Below the pieces are notes generated by a model. That model ran no database searches. It was not told where the DNA came from and was given only the letters and a program-made list of their open reading frames with translations. Below are positions 7,648 through 16,442 of a stretch of DNA of 25,930 nucleotides, piece by piece. Position numbers and translations under genes: made by a program. How positions within the stretch are numbered: the stretch's first letter is position 1; each line of letters begins with the position of its first letter. The stretch is from an uncultured Lachnospiraceae bacterium (GTDB lineage: Bacteria; Bacillota; Clostridia; Lachnospirales; Lachnospiraceae), in contig URRQ01000031.1 of assembly GCA_900550235.1 (NCBI GenBank), positions 1-25,930 on the forward strand. The letters are read 5' to 3'.

Positions 7648-9240
7648 ATGTCTAATATGATAAATGAAATTAAAAAAAGGAGAACGTTTGCAATTATTTC
7701 TCACCCGGATGCCGGAAAGACAACTTTGACGGAAAAATTCCTTCTTTATGGAGGAGCAATCAATCAGGCAGGTTCGGTAAAGGGAAAAGCGACGGCAAAA
7801 CATGCAGTCTCTGACTGGATGGAGATTGAAAAAGAAAGAGGTATTTCGGTTACTTCTTCTGTACTACAGTTTAACTATGATGGATATTGTATCAACATTC
7901 TGGATACGCCGGGGCATCAGGATTTCTCGGAAGACACATATCGTACGCTTATGGCGGCAGATTCAGCAGTTATGGTAATTGATGGTTCAAAAGGTGTAGA
8001 GGCGCAGACAAGAAAGTTATTCAAAGTATGTGTGATGCGCCATATTCCGATTTTTACATTCATCAATAAGATGGATCGAGAAGCGATGGATACGTTTGAA
8101 CTTTTGGACGATATTGAAAAAGAGCTTGGAATTGCAACATGTCCAATCAATTGGCCGATTGGATCGGGAAAAGAATTCCGTGGTGTATATGACAGAGAAC
8201 ACCAGGAGATTGAATTATTCTCAGATACGAGAAAAGGAACAAGTATCGGAGAAGTAAAAAAAGTTCCGTTTTCTGATCCGTCGGTAAAAGAGCTGATCAC
8301 AGAGGAACAGCGTGAGAAACTGGAAGAGGAAATTGAACTATTAGATGGAGCAAGTGCTGAATTCGACCAAGAATTAGTAAGCAAAGGAGAATTGTCTCCT
8401 GTATTCTTTGGATCAGCACTTACAAACTTTGGAGTAGAAACGTTCCTGCAGCACTTCCTTATGATGACATCTTCACCTCTACCGAGAAAATCAGACCGTG
8501 GAGAGATTGACCCGATGGAAGAAAAAGATTTTTCTGCTTTTGTCTTTAAGATTCAGGCAAATATGAACAAAGCGCATCGTGACCGTATCGCATTCATGCG
8601 TATCTGTTCCGGAGAATTCGAGGCCGGTATGGATGTGTTCCATATCCAGGGAGGAAAGAAGGTAAGACTTTCTCAGCCACAGCAGATGATGGCAAGTGAA
8701 CGTAAGATGATTGAAAAAGCATATGGAGGAGATATCATTGGTGTATTTGATCCGGGGATTTTTTCGATTGGAGATACACTGACCAATTCGCCGGATAAGT
8801 TTGCTTATGAAGGTATTCCTACATTTGCTCCAGAGCATTTTGCCAGAGTTCGTCAAGTTGATACAATGAAACGAAAACAATTTATCAAAGGAATCAATCA
8901 GATTGCGCAAGAAGGTGCTATTCAGATTTTCCAGGAATATAATACCGGTATGGAAGAAATTATTGTAGGTGTCGTTGGTGTACTGCAGTTTGATGTGCTG
9001 AAATACCGTTTGGAGAATGAATATAATGTAGAAATTCGTATGGATAATCTTCCGTATGAACATATTCGTTGGATTGAAAATGATGAGATCAATCTTGATA
9101 AGATTGTTGGTACTTCGGATATGAAGAAGATCAAAGACTTAAAAGACAGACCGCTTCTTCTTTTTGTAAATAGTTGGAGTGTTCGTATGACAGAAGAGAG
9201 AAATCCGGGATTGATTTTATCTGAATTCGGTCGATCTTAA
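7648..9240 (+). CDS. prfC: peptide chain release factor 3 (RF3 GTPase)
   Basis: RF3 is a translational GTPase that recycles RF1/RF2 from the ribosome after peptide release. The 530-residue protein has the full family length. Its G domain shows G1 SHPDAGKTT (residues 18-26), the switch region ERGISVTSS, G3 DTPGHQDFS near 88, and G4 NKMD near 140. The RF3-specific KGKATAKHAVSDWMEIE segment follows G1, and the C-terminal part ends with the usual MTEERNPGLIL. AAAGGAG lies 7 bases before the ATG. B. subtilis lacks RF3. Here prfC occupies the place that accBC takes in that genome. Confidence 0.97.
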   Translation: MSNMINEIKKRRTFAIISHPDAGKTTLTEKFLLYGGAINQAGSVKGKATAKHAVSDWMEIEKERGISVTSSVLQFNYDGYCINILDTPGHQDFSEDTYRTLMAADSAVMVIDGSKGVEAQTRKLFKVCVMRHIPIFTFINKMDREAMDTFELLDDIEKELGIATCPINWPIGSGKEFRGVYDREHQEIELFSDTRKGTSIGEVKKVPFSDPSVKELITEEQREKLEEEIELLDGASAEFDQELVSKGELSPVFFGSALTNFGVETFLQHFLMMTSSPLPRKSDRGEIDPMEEKDFSAFVFKIQANMNKAHRDRIAFMRICSGEFEAGMDVFHIQGGKKVRLSQPQQMMASERKMIEKAYGGDIIGVFDPGIFSIGDTLTNSPDKFAYEGIPTFAPEHFARVRQVDTMKRKQFIKGINQIAQEGAIQIFQEYNTGMEEIIVGVVGVLQFDVLKYRLENEYNVEIRMDNLPYEHIRWIENDEINLDKIVGTSDMKKIKDLKDRPLLLFVNSWSVRMTEERNPGLILSEFGRS

Positions 9241-9248
9241 ACTTTGTC

Positions 9249-9277
9249 TTTCCAAACAGGTATAAATTTGTTATAAT
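9249..9277 (+). promoter_or_regulatory. sigma-A promoter of the Asp23-nusB-recN operon
   Basis: A -10 TATAAT (9272-9277) lies 17 bases from a moderate -35 TTTCCA (9249-9254), in the 74-base gap after prfC. It is the only good promoter candidate seen in the gaps ahead of the ten co-directed genes up to recN. Confidence 0.65.
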
Positions 9278-9314
9278 AACAAAAGATAATAAACCAAGGC
9301 AGGAGGTTTTTGAT

Positions 9315-9695
9315 ATGGGAAAAGAAGAAAGAAATGAATATACAATACATGCAGATGAAAACCTTGGAGAGGTCAAAATCGCAGATGAAGTAGTTGCCAT
9401 CATTGCCGGTCTTGCAGCAATGGAAGTAGATGGAGTTGCTTCTATGGCGGGGAATGCCACGAGAGAGATCATCAGCAGACTTGGGGTGAAGAGTCTTTCT
9501 AAGGGTGTCAGAGTAGATGTTTTAGAAGGAATTGTAACAGTTTCCCTGAATCTGAATCTAAAATACGGATACAGTATTATGGATATTTCCGGAAAAGTGC
9601 AGGAGAAGGTAAAAGCTGCGATTGAGAATATGACAGGACTTACGGTTGCAGATGTGAATATCCGTATTGCCGGAGTGGAGATGGACGCTGAATAG
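9315..9695 (+). CDS. Asp23/Gls24 family protein (YqhY-like)
   Basis: This 126-residue protein carries the Asp23 (DUF322) domain over almost its full length: GEVKIADEVVAIIAGLAAMEVDGV near residues 16-38, then GVRVDVLEGIVTVSLNL and the C-terminal GLTVADVNIRIAGV. Members are small, abundant cytosolic or membrane-associated proteins linked to envelope stress. The copy next to nusB in B. subtilis, YqhY, has been connected with control of fatty acid synthesis. Position before nusB supports a YqhY-type member. The usual accBC neighbours are missing here, so that link cannot be read from context. AGGAGG lies 8 bases before the ATG. Confidence 0.9.
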   Translation: MGKEERNEYTIHADENLGEVKIADEVVAIIAGLAAMEVDGVASMAGNATREIISRLGVKSLSKGVRVDVLEGIVTVSLNLNLKYGYSIMDISGKVQEKVKAAIENMTGLTVADVNIRIAGVEMDAE

Positions 9696-9710
9696 CATGA
9701 AAATATGAAA

Positions 9711-9738
9711 TGGATTGCGCAAAAGCGCAATCTATTTT
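9711..9738 (+). terminator. hairpin between the Asp23 gene and nusB, possible leaky terminator
   Basis: A 10-bp stem (9711-9720 with 9725-9734, one G-U pair, core ATTGCGC/GCGCAAT) has an AAAA loop and is followed by only TTTT before the sequence turns A-rich. It resembles a partial intrinsic terminator or an mRNA processing/stability element. It sits 17 bases before the nusB start codon. Confidence 0.5.
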
Positions 9739-9755
9739 AATAGAGAGGACAAAAG

Positions 9756-10154
9756 ATGGGAAGATCAGAACTTAGACAACATATATTTAAAATGTTATTT
9801 TTAATCGAATTCAATGGAAAGGATGAGATGCCGGAGCAGATAGAATTTTATCTGGATAAGATCGAGGAACTTTCTGACACAGATCGTGAGTATATTGTGA
9901 AGAAACATGCGGCTATTGTAGAGAAAGTAGAAGAGATTGACGAGATTTTAAATACGCATACAACAGGCTGGAAGACAACTCGTATGAACAAAGTAGATCT
10001 TACAATCCTTCGTCTGGCTGTTTATGAGATTCAGTGGGATGAAGATGTGCCGGCAGGTGTTGCAATCAACGAGGCTGTTGAACTTGCGAAGAAGTATAGC
10101 GGCGAGGAAGGCCCTTCTTTCGTAAACGGAGTGCTTGGTAAGATTGCACGCTAG
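9756..10154 (+). CDS. nusB: transcription antitermination factor NusB
   Basis: NusB binds boxA RNA together with ribosomal protein S10 (NusE) to allow antitermination of rRNA transcription. The 132-residue protein is of family size and all-helical, beginning with the typical GRSELRQHIFKMLF. It has the conserved C-terminal half: DLTILRLAVYEI near 90-101, VPAGVAINEAVELAKKY near 107-123, and FVNGVLGKIAR at the end. GAGAGG lies 7 bases upstream of the ATG. It is followed by xseA after 9 bases; folD, which sits between them in B. subtilis, is absent. Confidence 0.96.
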   Translation: MGRSELRQHIFKMLFLIEFNGKDEMPEQIEFYLDKIEELSDTDREYIVKKHAAIVEKVEEIDEILNTHTTGWKTTRMNKVDLTILRLAVYEIQWDEDVPAGVAINEAVELAKKYSGEEGPSFVNGVLGKIAR

Positions 10155-10163
10155 GAGAGCCAT

Positions 10164-11390
10164 ATGCGCAATGTATATTCGGTAAAACAGGTGAACGCAT
10201 ATATCAAAAATATGTTTAACCAAGACTTCATGCTGAATCGGATTTACGTGAAAGGTGAAGTGTCTAATTGTAAATACCATACATCAGGTCATATTTATTT
10301 TACATTAAAAGATGAGTCCGGAACGATTGCCTGCATTATGTTTGCAAGGCAACGCGCGGGGCTTACTTTTCGTATGCAAGAAGGACAGCAGGTGATTGTC
10401 TTTGGAAGTATTACAACTTATGAGCGAGATGGAAAATATCAGCTTTATGCAAACGAAGTAATGCTGGATGGAGCTGGATTATTATATGAGCGTTATGAGA
10501 CGCTGAAGAAAGAACTGGCAGAGATGGGGATGTTTGCGAAAGAGTATAAACAGCCAATTCCTCAATATGCAAAAAGGGTCGGCATTGTAACGGCGCCGAC
10601 GGGAGCTGCAATACGAGATATCATGAATGTAGCGGCTCGAAGAAATCCTTATGTACAGCTGATTCTCTACCCGGCTCTTGTACAAGGAGATGGCGCAAAG
10701 GAAAGTATTATCGCAGGTATTCAAATGTTGGAACAGAAACAGGTAGATGTGATGATTGTAGGTCGAGGTGGAGGGCCCATAGAAGATTTATGGGCATTTA
10801 ATGAAGAAGAAGTTGCAAGAGCGGTATTCGAGTGTAGTGTCCCGATCATTTCTGCGGTAGGACATGAGACTGATACGACGATCATCGATTATGTTGCAGA
10901 TCTTCGGGCACCGACTCCTTCTGCAGCAGCAGAACTCGCGGTATTTGAATACCATGCTTTCACAGATCAGCTTTTGGAATCAGAGCGAAGACTGAAGAAA
11001 GAGCTTTTTGTTCATATCCAAAAGGAACGAACCCGAATCGAGGCATATCAAATGCGAATAAAATGTCTACATCCGGGGATGAAGTTATTACAGCAGAAGC
11101 AGCAGATAGTAAATATGGAAGAAGAGCTGCGCAGAAAGATGAAAGAACGAATTCAACAAGCCAGGTATGCTTTATCCATACGAATTGAAAAAATGAAAGG
11201 ATTGTCGCCCCTTCAAAAGCTGAATCAAGGATTCTCTTATGTAACTGATAAGACTGGACAGGCATTGACTTCTGTAGAACAGGCAGTGCCGGGAGAAACT
11301 TTGACAGTACATGTTATGGATGGAAAAATAAGAGCTGCGATTGAGGAGACAGCCAAGGAGGAACGATATGGAAACACAGACGTTGAATGA
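10164..11390 (+). CDS. xseA: exodeoxyribonuclease VII large subunit
   Basis: XseA is the catalytic subunit of exonuclease VII, which degrades single-stranded DNA to oligonucleotides with XseB. The 408-residue protein has an N-terminal OB fold (about 1-100, with IYVKGEVSNCKYHTSGHIYF). The catalytic core follows, with GIVTAPTGAAIRDI near 142-155, GRGGGPIEDLWAFNEE near 201-216, and GHETDTTIIDYVADLRAPTPS near 234-254. A long coiled-coil region (about 260-350) leads to the C-terminal segment. AGGAG lies 6 bases before the ATG. The end overlaps the xseB start by 23 bases. Confidence 0.96.
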   Translation: MRNVYSVKQVNAYIKNMFNQDFMLNRIYVKGEVSNCKYHTSGHIYFTLKDESGTIACIMFARQRAGLTFRMQEGQQVIVFGSITTYERDGKYQLYANEVMLDGAGLLYERYETLKKELAEMGMFAKEYKQPIPQYAKRVGIVTAPTGAAIRDIMNVAARRNPYVQLILYPALVQGDGAKESIIAGIQMLEQKQVDVMIVGRGGGPIEDLWAFNEEEVARAVFECSVPIISAVGHETDTTIIDYVADLRAPTPSAAAELAVFEYHAFTDQLLESERRLKKELFVHIQKERTRIEAYQMRIKCLHPGMKLLQQKQQIVNMEEELRRKMKERIQQARYALSIRIEKMKGLSPLQKLNQGFSYVTDKTGQALTSVEQAVPGETLTVHVMDGKIRAAIEETAKEERYGNTDVE

Positions 11391-11571
11391 ATTGTTGGAA
11401 CAGTTGGATGAAGTAATGAAGAAGATGGAAGATACAGACATTTCTCTTGAGGAGTCTTTTCACTTATATGAAACGGGTATGAAGATGCTAAAACAGTGCA
11501 ATGATAAGATAGATGCAGTAGAGAAAAAAGTGCTGCTCCTGGATGAGGAGGGGAATGAACATGAATTTTAA
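11368..11571 (+). CDS. xseB: exodeoxyribonuclease VII small subunit
   Basis: XseB is the small helical subunit that binds the XseA coiled coil. The 67-residue product contains the family pattern LNELLEQLDEVMKKMEDTD, then SLEESFHLYETGMKMLKQC, a two-helix hairpin of the usual size. I chose ATG 11368 because AAGGAGG lies 7 bases upstream; an in-frame TTG at 11341 has no comparable site. The gene overlaps xseA at its start and ispA at its end by 11 bases, so the three genes are probably translationally coupled. Confidence 0.93.
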   Translation: METQTLNELLEQLDEVMKKMEDTDISLEESFHLYETGMKMLKQCNDKIDAVEKKVLLLDEEGNEHEF

Positions 11572-12451
11572 TGAGCAAAGAGAACAAAAGGTTATGGAAA
11601 TCGAAAGAGTCTTGCAGAGATACCTTCCGATGGAGGAAGGGTATCAGAAGCGTATCATGGAAGCCATGGAATATAATCTTATGGCAGGAGGGAAAAGACT
11701 TCGTCCGATGATGATGCAGGAAACTTATAAGATGTTTGGTGGAAACTCAAAGATTATAGAACCTTTTATGGCAGCTTTGGAGATGATTCACACCTATTCT
11801 CTTGTGCACGATGATTTACCATCTATGGACAATGATGATTATCGCCGTGGTAGAAAAACTACGCATATTGTTTATGGTGAAGGGATGGCGGTTCTCACAG
11901 GAGATGCTCTTTTGAATTATGCGTTTGAAACCGCAGGAAAAGCTTTTGACATGGAACCGGAACAAAGTTATCTGATTGGAAAGGCAATGCAAATCCTTGG
12001 GAAAAAAGCGGGCATTTATGGGATGATCGGAGGCCAGGTTGTCGATGTTGAATCTGCAGGAGCACAGATCGATCATCAAGTGATTCGCTTTATTTATGAA
12101 TTGAAAACATGTGCGCTGATTGAGGCGGCCATGATGATTGGTGCTGTTTTAGCAGGTGCGTCTGATGAAGAAGTGGCGAAAGTAGAAAACATCGCAAGAA
12201 AAGTCGGAATGGCATTTCAGATTCAAGATGATATTTTAGATATTACAAGTACAAACGAAGTACTTGGAAAACCGGTACACAGCGATGAGAAAAATGAAAA
12301 AACAACTTATGTGACTTTAGCCGGTTATGAAAAGGCAAAAGAAGAAGTAGAGAGGCTTTCAATCGAGGCAATTTTGGAATTGGAGAATCTGCATAAACAG
12401 AATTCGTATTTGATGTGCCTGATTGAGAAGTTGATTCATAGGGAACGTTAG
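11561..12451 (+). CDS. ispA: polyprenyl (farnesyl/geranyl-type) diphosphate synthase
   Basis: This short-chain trans-prenyltransferase condenses DMAPP/IPP units into farnesyl-type diphosphate for quinone, undecaprenyl or protein prenyl chains. The 296-residue protein shows the GGKRLRP substrate-binding motif (43-49), the first Asp-rich motif DDLPSMD (84-90) followed by NDDYRRGRKTTH, GGQVVDV (157-163), and the second Asp-rich motif DDILD (223-227). I chose ATG 11561, which has GAGGAGGGG 7 bases upstream; two in-frame ATGs (11543, 11555) lie within or too near that site. Exact chain length cannot be read from the sequence. Its place before dxs fits isoprenoid supply. Confidence 0.94.
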   Translation: MNFNEQREQKVMEIERVLQRYLPMEEGYQKRIMEAMEYNLMAGGKRLRPMMMQETYKMFGGNSKIIEPFMAALEMIHTYSLVHDDLPSMDNDDYRRGRKTTHIVYGEGMAVLTGDALLNYAFETAGKAFDMEPEQSYLIGKAMQILGKKAGIYGMIGGQVVDVESAGAQIDHQVIRFIYELKTCALIEAAMMIGAVLAGASDEEVAKVENIARKVGMAFQIQDDILDITSTNEVLGKPVHSDEKNEKTTYVTLAGYEKAKEEVERLSIEAILELENLHKQNSYLMCLIEKLIHRER

Positions 12452-12463
12452 GAGTGATCATTT

Positions 12464-14335
12464 ATGATACTGGAACGTATTCAGAAAGAAAATGATATCA
12501 AAAAACTGAATAAAAAAGAATTTCCAATTCTAGCGGAAGAGATACGTGAATTTCTAATTGAGAAAATCAGTATAACAGGAGGACATCTAGCATCTAACCT
12601 TGGAGTGGTAGAATTGACCATGGCTATGCACCTTGCATTTGATCTTCCACAGGATAAAATCATATGGGATGTTGGTCATCAGGCATATACTCACAAGCTT
12701 TTGACAGGAAGAAAGGCAGGATTTGATGATCTGAGAAAACATGGTGGAATGAGCGGGTTCCCGAAACGAAAAGAAAGCGAATGTGATGCATTTGATACGG
12801 GACACAGTTCGACTTCGATTTCGGCAGGATTGGGATATGTGGAAGCAAGAGAGATTCTTGGAGAAAAACATCATGTAATCTCTGTGATCGGAGACGGCTC
12901 TTTGACGGGCGGCATGGCTTATGAGGCGTTGAATAATGCAGCCCATTTGAAGAGTAATTTTATCATTGTATTAAATGATAACAATATGTCTATTTCTCCA
13001 AATGTAGGCGGAATGTCCAAATATCTTGACAGTATTCGTACTGCAGAGACATATACGAATTTGAAAAAAGGAGTAGAACACGCGTTGAAAAAAGTTCCGG
13101 TAGCCGGAGAATCCATCGTGGAACATATTCGAAAGACAAAAAGTGGAATTAAGCAGCTTTTGGTTCCTGGGATGTTTTTTGAAGATATGGGAATTACCTA
13201 TCTTGGACCGGTGGACGGTCATAATATCGGAGAACTATATCGTACGTTTCAGGAAGCGAAAAAGCTCAACAATGCGGTCCTTTTGCATGTGATCACAACA
13301 AAAGGAAAGGGATATCTTCCGGCAGAGACAGAACCTTCCAAATTCCATGGAACAGGTCCTTTTGATATAGAAACCGGACAGGCGCTTGGTAAAAAGAAAG
13401 GGGATACCTATACCGATGTCTTTGGAAAAGTAATGTGCGACATTGCGGCACACAATCCCAAAGTTGTTGCAATTACTGCTGCAATGAAAGATGGAACAGG
13501 ACTTTCGGAGTTTTCAAAGAGATATAAAAAAAGATTTTTTGATGTAGGTATTGCAGAAGAGCATGGGGTAACCTTTGCGGCAGGTCTGGCAGCAGGAGGA
13601 CTAAAACCTGTATTTGCAGTGTATTCTTCTTTCTTGCAAAGAGGATATGATCAGATGATCCATGACGTGGCTCTTCAGAATCTTCCGGTTGTATTTGCAA
13701 TTGACCGCGCCGGAATTGTTGGAAATGACGGAGAGACTCACCAAGGAATCTTTGATCTTTCTTATCTGTCCAGTATTCCAAATATGACTGTGATCTCGCC
13801 GAAAAATAAGTGGGAACTGGCAGATATGATTCGTTATGCTGTTTCGTGCGAAGCTCCAATTGCAATTCGATATCCAAGAGGAGAGGCATATACAGGACTA
13901 AAAGACTATAGAAAGCCAATTCAGTTCCAAACAAGCGAGACCATCTATGAAGAGCAGGAAATTGTAATTTTTTCTGTAGGACATATGATGGAGATTGCAG
14001 AGAAAACGCGGCGAAAATTAAAGGAAATGGGATATGACTGCAGTTTGGTAAATGCACGTTTCGTCAAACCAATTGATGAGGATATTCTGATGCATATGGC
14101 AAAAGACCATAAATTATTTGTGACGGTGGAAGAGAATGTTCTTTCCGGAGGATATGGAGAAAAAGTACGGGAATTTGTCATGAGAAACCATCTTGCGGTG
14201 GATGTTCTTACAGTTGGAATTCCGGATGAATATGTGGAACACGGAAATATTGATATATTAAGAAAAGAAATTATGCTCGATGAAGAATCCATTGTAAAAC
14301 AGATTGTGACACAATATATCGGGCTTATGAGGTAG
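12464..14335 (+). CDS. dxs: 1-deoxy-D-xylulose-5-phosphate synthase
   Basis: DXS makes the first intermediate of the methylerythritol phosphate isoprenoid pathway from pyruvate and glyceraldehyde 3-phosphate with thiamine diphosphate. The 623-residue protein is full length. It has GHLASNLGVVELT near 40-52, GHQAYTHKLL at 71-80, the thiamine diphosphate motif GDGSLTGGMAYEALN starting at 143, then VLNDNNMSISPNVGG, the GIAEEHGVTFAAGLA segment of the second domain, and DRAGIVGNDGETHQG. The transketolase-like C-terminal domain is present. It lies 12 bases after ispA, so the same transcript supplies the precursor pathway and a chain-elongating enzyme. Confidence 0.98.
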   Translation: MILERIQKENDIKKLNKKEFPILAEEIREFLIEKISITGGHLASNLGVVELTMAMHLAFDLPQDKIIWDVGHQAYTHKLLTGRKAGFDDLRKHGGMSGFPKRKESECDAFDTGHSSTSISAGLGYVEAREILGEKHHVISVIGDGSLTGGMAYEALNNAAHLKSNFIIVLNDNNMSISPNVGGMSKYLDSIRTAETYTNLKKGVEHALKKVPVAGESIVEHIRKTKSGIKQLLVPGMFFEDMGITYLGPVDGHNIGELYRTFQEAKKLNNAVLLHVITTKGKGYLPAETEPSKFHGTGPFDIETGQALGKKKGDTYTDVFGKVMCDIAAHNPKVVAITAAMKDGTGLSEFSKRYKKRFFDVGIAEEHGVTFAAGLAAGGLKPVFAVYSSFLQRGYDQMIHDVALQNLPVVFAIDRAGIVGNDGETHQGIFDLSYLSSIPNMTVISPKNKWELADMIRYAVSCEAPIAIRYPRGEAYTGLKDYRKPIQFQTSETIYEEQEIVIFSVGHMMEIAEKTRRKLKEMGYDCSLVNARFVKPIDEDILMHMAKDHKLFVTVEENVLSGGYGEKVREFVMRNHLAVDVLTVGIPDEYVEHGNIDILRKEIMLDEESIVKQIVTQYIGLMR

Positions 14336-14338
14336 AAC

Positions 14339-15148
14339 ATGAAAGAACGTTTAGATGTATTGCTTGTAAAGCGAAACTTGGCAGAATCCAGAGAAAAAGC
14401 CAAGGCAATCATTATGTCAGGTAATGTATTTGTGGAAGGACAAAGAGAGGACAAGGCAGGAAGTACATTTTCTGACGAAGTGCAGATTGAAATCAAAGGT
14501 CATACCCTTCCTTATGTGAGCCGTGGCGGTTTAAAACTGGAAAAAGCAATGAATAACTTTGAGTTAAATTTGAAAGATAAAGTCTGTACGGATGTGGGGT
14601 CTTCTACAGGTGGTTTTACGGATTGTATGTTACAAAATGGTGCAAGAAAAGTATTTGCGATTGATGTAGGGAGAGGACAGCTGGCGTGGAAACTTAGACA
14701 GGATGAACGAGTTGTCAGTATGGAGAAGACAAATATCCGCTATGTAACGCCGGAGGATTTGGGAGAACCGATTGATTTCTCTTCTATTGATGTGTCTTTT
14801 ATTTCACTTACAAAAGTATTGCTCCCAATTCGAAATTATCTAAAACCGGATGGAGAGATTGTAGCTCTGATTAAGCCACAGTTTGAGGCGGGAAGAGAAA
14901 AAGTTGGAAAAAAAGGTGTGGTACGTGAAAAAAGTACGCATCATGAGGTGATTGAACAGGTCATTTCCTATGCAGTTTCGATAGGATTTCAGGTTTTGGA
15001 ACTTGAGTATTCTCCAATCAAGGGACCGGAAGGCAATATCGAATATTTGGTGCATTTGAAAAAAACAGAGGAGCCGGTCGATATTATGGATGTAAAGGTA
15101 GATTATAAACATGTTGTGGATGCTGCCTTTGAAGAACTTGCGAAATAA
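14339..15148 (+). CDS. tlyA: TlyA family rRNA 2'-O-methyltransferase
   Basis: The 269-residue protein has an N-terminal S4 RNA-binding domain (about 1-62, starting KERLDVLLVKRNLAESREKA) and an FtsJ-like SAM methyltransferase domain (about 62-240). The SAM-binding motif is DVGSSTGGFTDCML near 82-95, followed by AIDVGRGQLAWKLR and IDVSFISLTK. Family members include Mycobacterium TlyA, which methylates rRNA and affects capreomycin sensitivity. The older name hemolysin A is not supported by mechanism. The B. subtilis equivalent, YqxC, sits at the same place between dxs and ahrC. The start follows the dxs stop by 3 bases, with GAGG inside the dxs end. Confidence 0.94.
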   Translation: MKERLDVLLVKRNLAESREKAKAIIMSGNVFVEGQREDKAGSTFSDEVQIEIKGHTLPYVSRGGLKLEKAMNNFELNLKDKVCTDVGSSTGGFTDCMLQNGARKVFAIDVGRGQLAWKLRQDERVVSMEKTNIRYVTPEDLGEPIDFSSIDVSFISLTKVLLPIRNYLKPDGEIVALIKPQFEAGREKVGKKGVVREKSTHHEVIEQVISYAVSIGFQVLELEYSPIKGPEGNIEYLVHLKKTEEPVDIMDVKVDYKHVVDAAFEELAK

Positions 15149-15163
15149 AGGACGGATATAGGG

Positions 15164-15973
15164 ATGGATAAATTTTATGTAATTACGAATGACAGTAAGG
15201 ATGAGAATTTTGAATTAACCCGTTCTGTAAAAGCGTATATTGAGGAAAAAGGAAAAATATGTGTCCTGGCAGATGGAAGCACAGTGCCGGACGGAATAGA
15301 GGGAGCTCTTGCAATCGGAGGAGACGGAACGTTGATCCAGGCGGCTCGTGAACTCTTACAGTATGATATCCCGGTCATTGGAATCAATATGGGAACACTT
15401 GGTTATCTGACGGAGATTGAGGTACAGAATGTATATAGTGCGATTGACAGTCTCATTGCAGGAGAACATATAGTAGAAGAGAGAATGCTCCTGCGTGGTG
15501 AGATGCCGAATGGACTTTCAGATGTTGCATTGAATGATATCATTGTAACTCGATATGGATCTCTCCATCTTATAGAACTGAATGTCTATGTAAATGGAGA
15601 ACTACTGAATTCATATCAGGCAGACGGGATGATTATATCTACACCAACAGGATCTACGGCATACAATTTATCTGCAGGAGGACCGATTGTTGAACCGACG
15701 GCGTCTTTGATCGTATTAACGCCGATCTGTTCTCATGCACTAAATACAAGCAGCATCATTCTTTCAGTAGATGATGAAATCAGTATTGAACTTGGAAGCA
15801 GAAGAGAAGGATGCGAAGAAGAAGCGGTCATTGCCTTTGATGGAACAGATATCTCAAGGATTCATACCGGAGAACGCATTGTAATTCGAAAGGCCAAGGA
15901 AACAACGAAATTAATGAAACTAAACAGAATCAGCTTTTTGGAAACACTTCGAAGAAAGATGAAAGGAAACTAG
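15164..15973 (+). CDS. nadK: NAD kinase
   Basis: NadK phosphorylates NAD to NADP using ATP or polyphosphate. The 269-residue protein has the diagnostic GGDGT motif at residues 52-56, then GINMGTLGYLTEI near 75-87, a conserved ND pair in ALNDIIV, and TPTGSTAYNLSAGGPIV near 163-179. An AAAGGA site lies upstream, with rather long spacing of 11 bases. It lies between tlyA and argR; B. subtilis has no gene there, but this arrangement is familiar from clostridia. Dxs and DXR-pathway enzymes use NADPH, which may explain co-transcription (inference). Confidence 0.96.
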   Translation: MDKFYVITNDSKDENFELTRSVKAYIEEKGKICVLADGSTVPDGIEGALAIGGDGTLIQAARELLQYDIPVIGINMGTLGYLTEIEVQNVYSAIDSLIAGEHIVEERMLLRGEMPNGLSDVALNDIIVTRYGSLHLIELNVYVNGELLNSYQADGMIISTPTGSTAYNLSAGGPIVEPTASLIVLTPICSHALNTSSIILSVDDEISIELGSRREGCEEEAVIAFDGTDISRIHTGERIVIRKAKETTKLMKLNRISFLETLRRKMKGN

Positions 15974-15975
15974 GG

Positions 15976-16431
15976 ATGAAGGTAAATAGACATGCAAAAA
16001 TTGTAGAGCTTATTATGACGCATGATATTGAGACTCAGGAAGAACTTGCGGATTATCTTAATGCCGCAGGATTCCCGACTACCCAAGCTACTGTTTCCAG
16101 GGATATCCGTGATTTGAAATTGACAAAGGTACCGACTGGAAATGGAAAACAAAAATATATGATTTTGCGTACACCCGATGAAGATCTTAGCGAGAAATAT
16201 CGAAGAGTTTTAAAAGATGGATATATCTCTATGGATATGGCGCAGAATATTTTGGTCGTGAAGACGATTTCTGGAATGGCGATGGCAGTAGCAGCTGCAA
16301 TTGATGCAATGAATTGGAACGAAGTAGTAGGGTGTATTGCCGGAGATGATACGATCATGTGTGCGATTCGCACGGTAGAAGATACAACAAATGTTATGGA
16401 TAAAATCAGTAAAATTGTGTTTGAATCATAA
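15976..16431 (+). CDS. argR: arginine repressor ArgR/AhrC
   Basis: ArgR is an arginine-sensing hexameric regulator that represses arginine synthesis and activates catabolism. The 151-residue protein has an N-terminal winged helix (1-70) with the signature TTQATVSRDIRDL, where S41-R42 is the DNA-contacting pair. A C-terminal trimerisation/arginine-binding domain (80-151) carries the GDDT motif at 123-126. It starts 2 bases after the nadK stop and lies 11 bases before recN, as in B. subtilis (ahrC-recN). No arginine genes are nearby, so its targets are elsewhere. Confidence 0.97.
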   Translation: MKVNRHAKIVELIMTHDIETQEELADYLNAAGFPTTQATVSRDIRDLKLTKVPTGNGKQKYMILRTPDEDLSEKYRRVLKDGYISMDMAQNILVVKTISGMAMAVAAAIDAMNWNEVVGCIAGDDTIMCAIRTVEDTTNVMDKISKIVFES

Positions 16432-16442
16432 GGAGAATGTGA

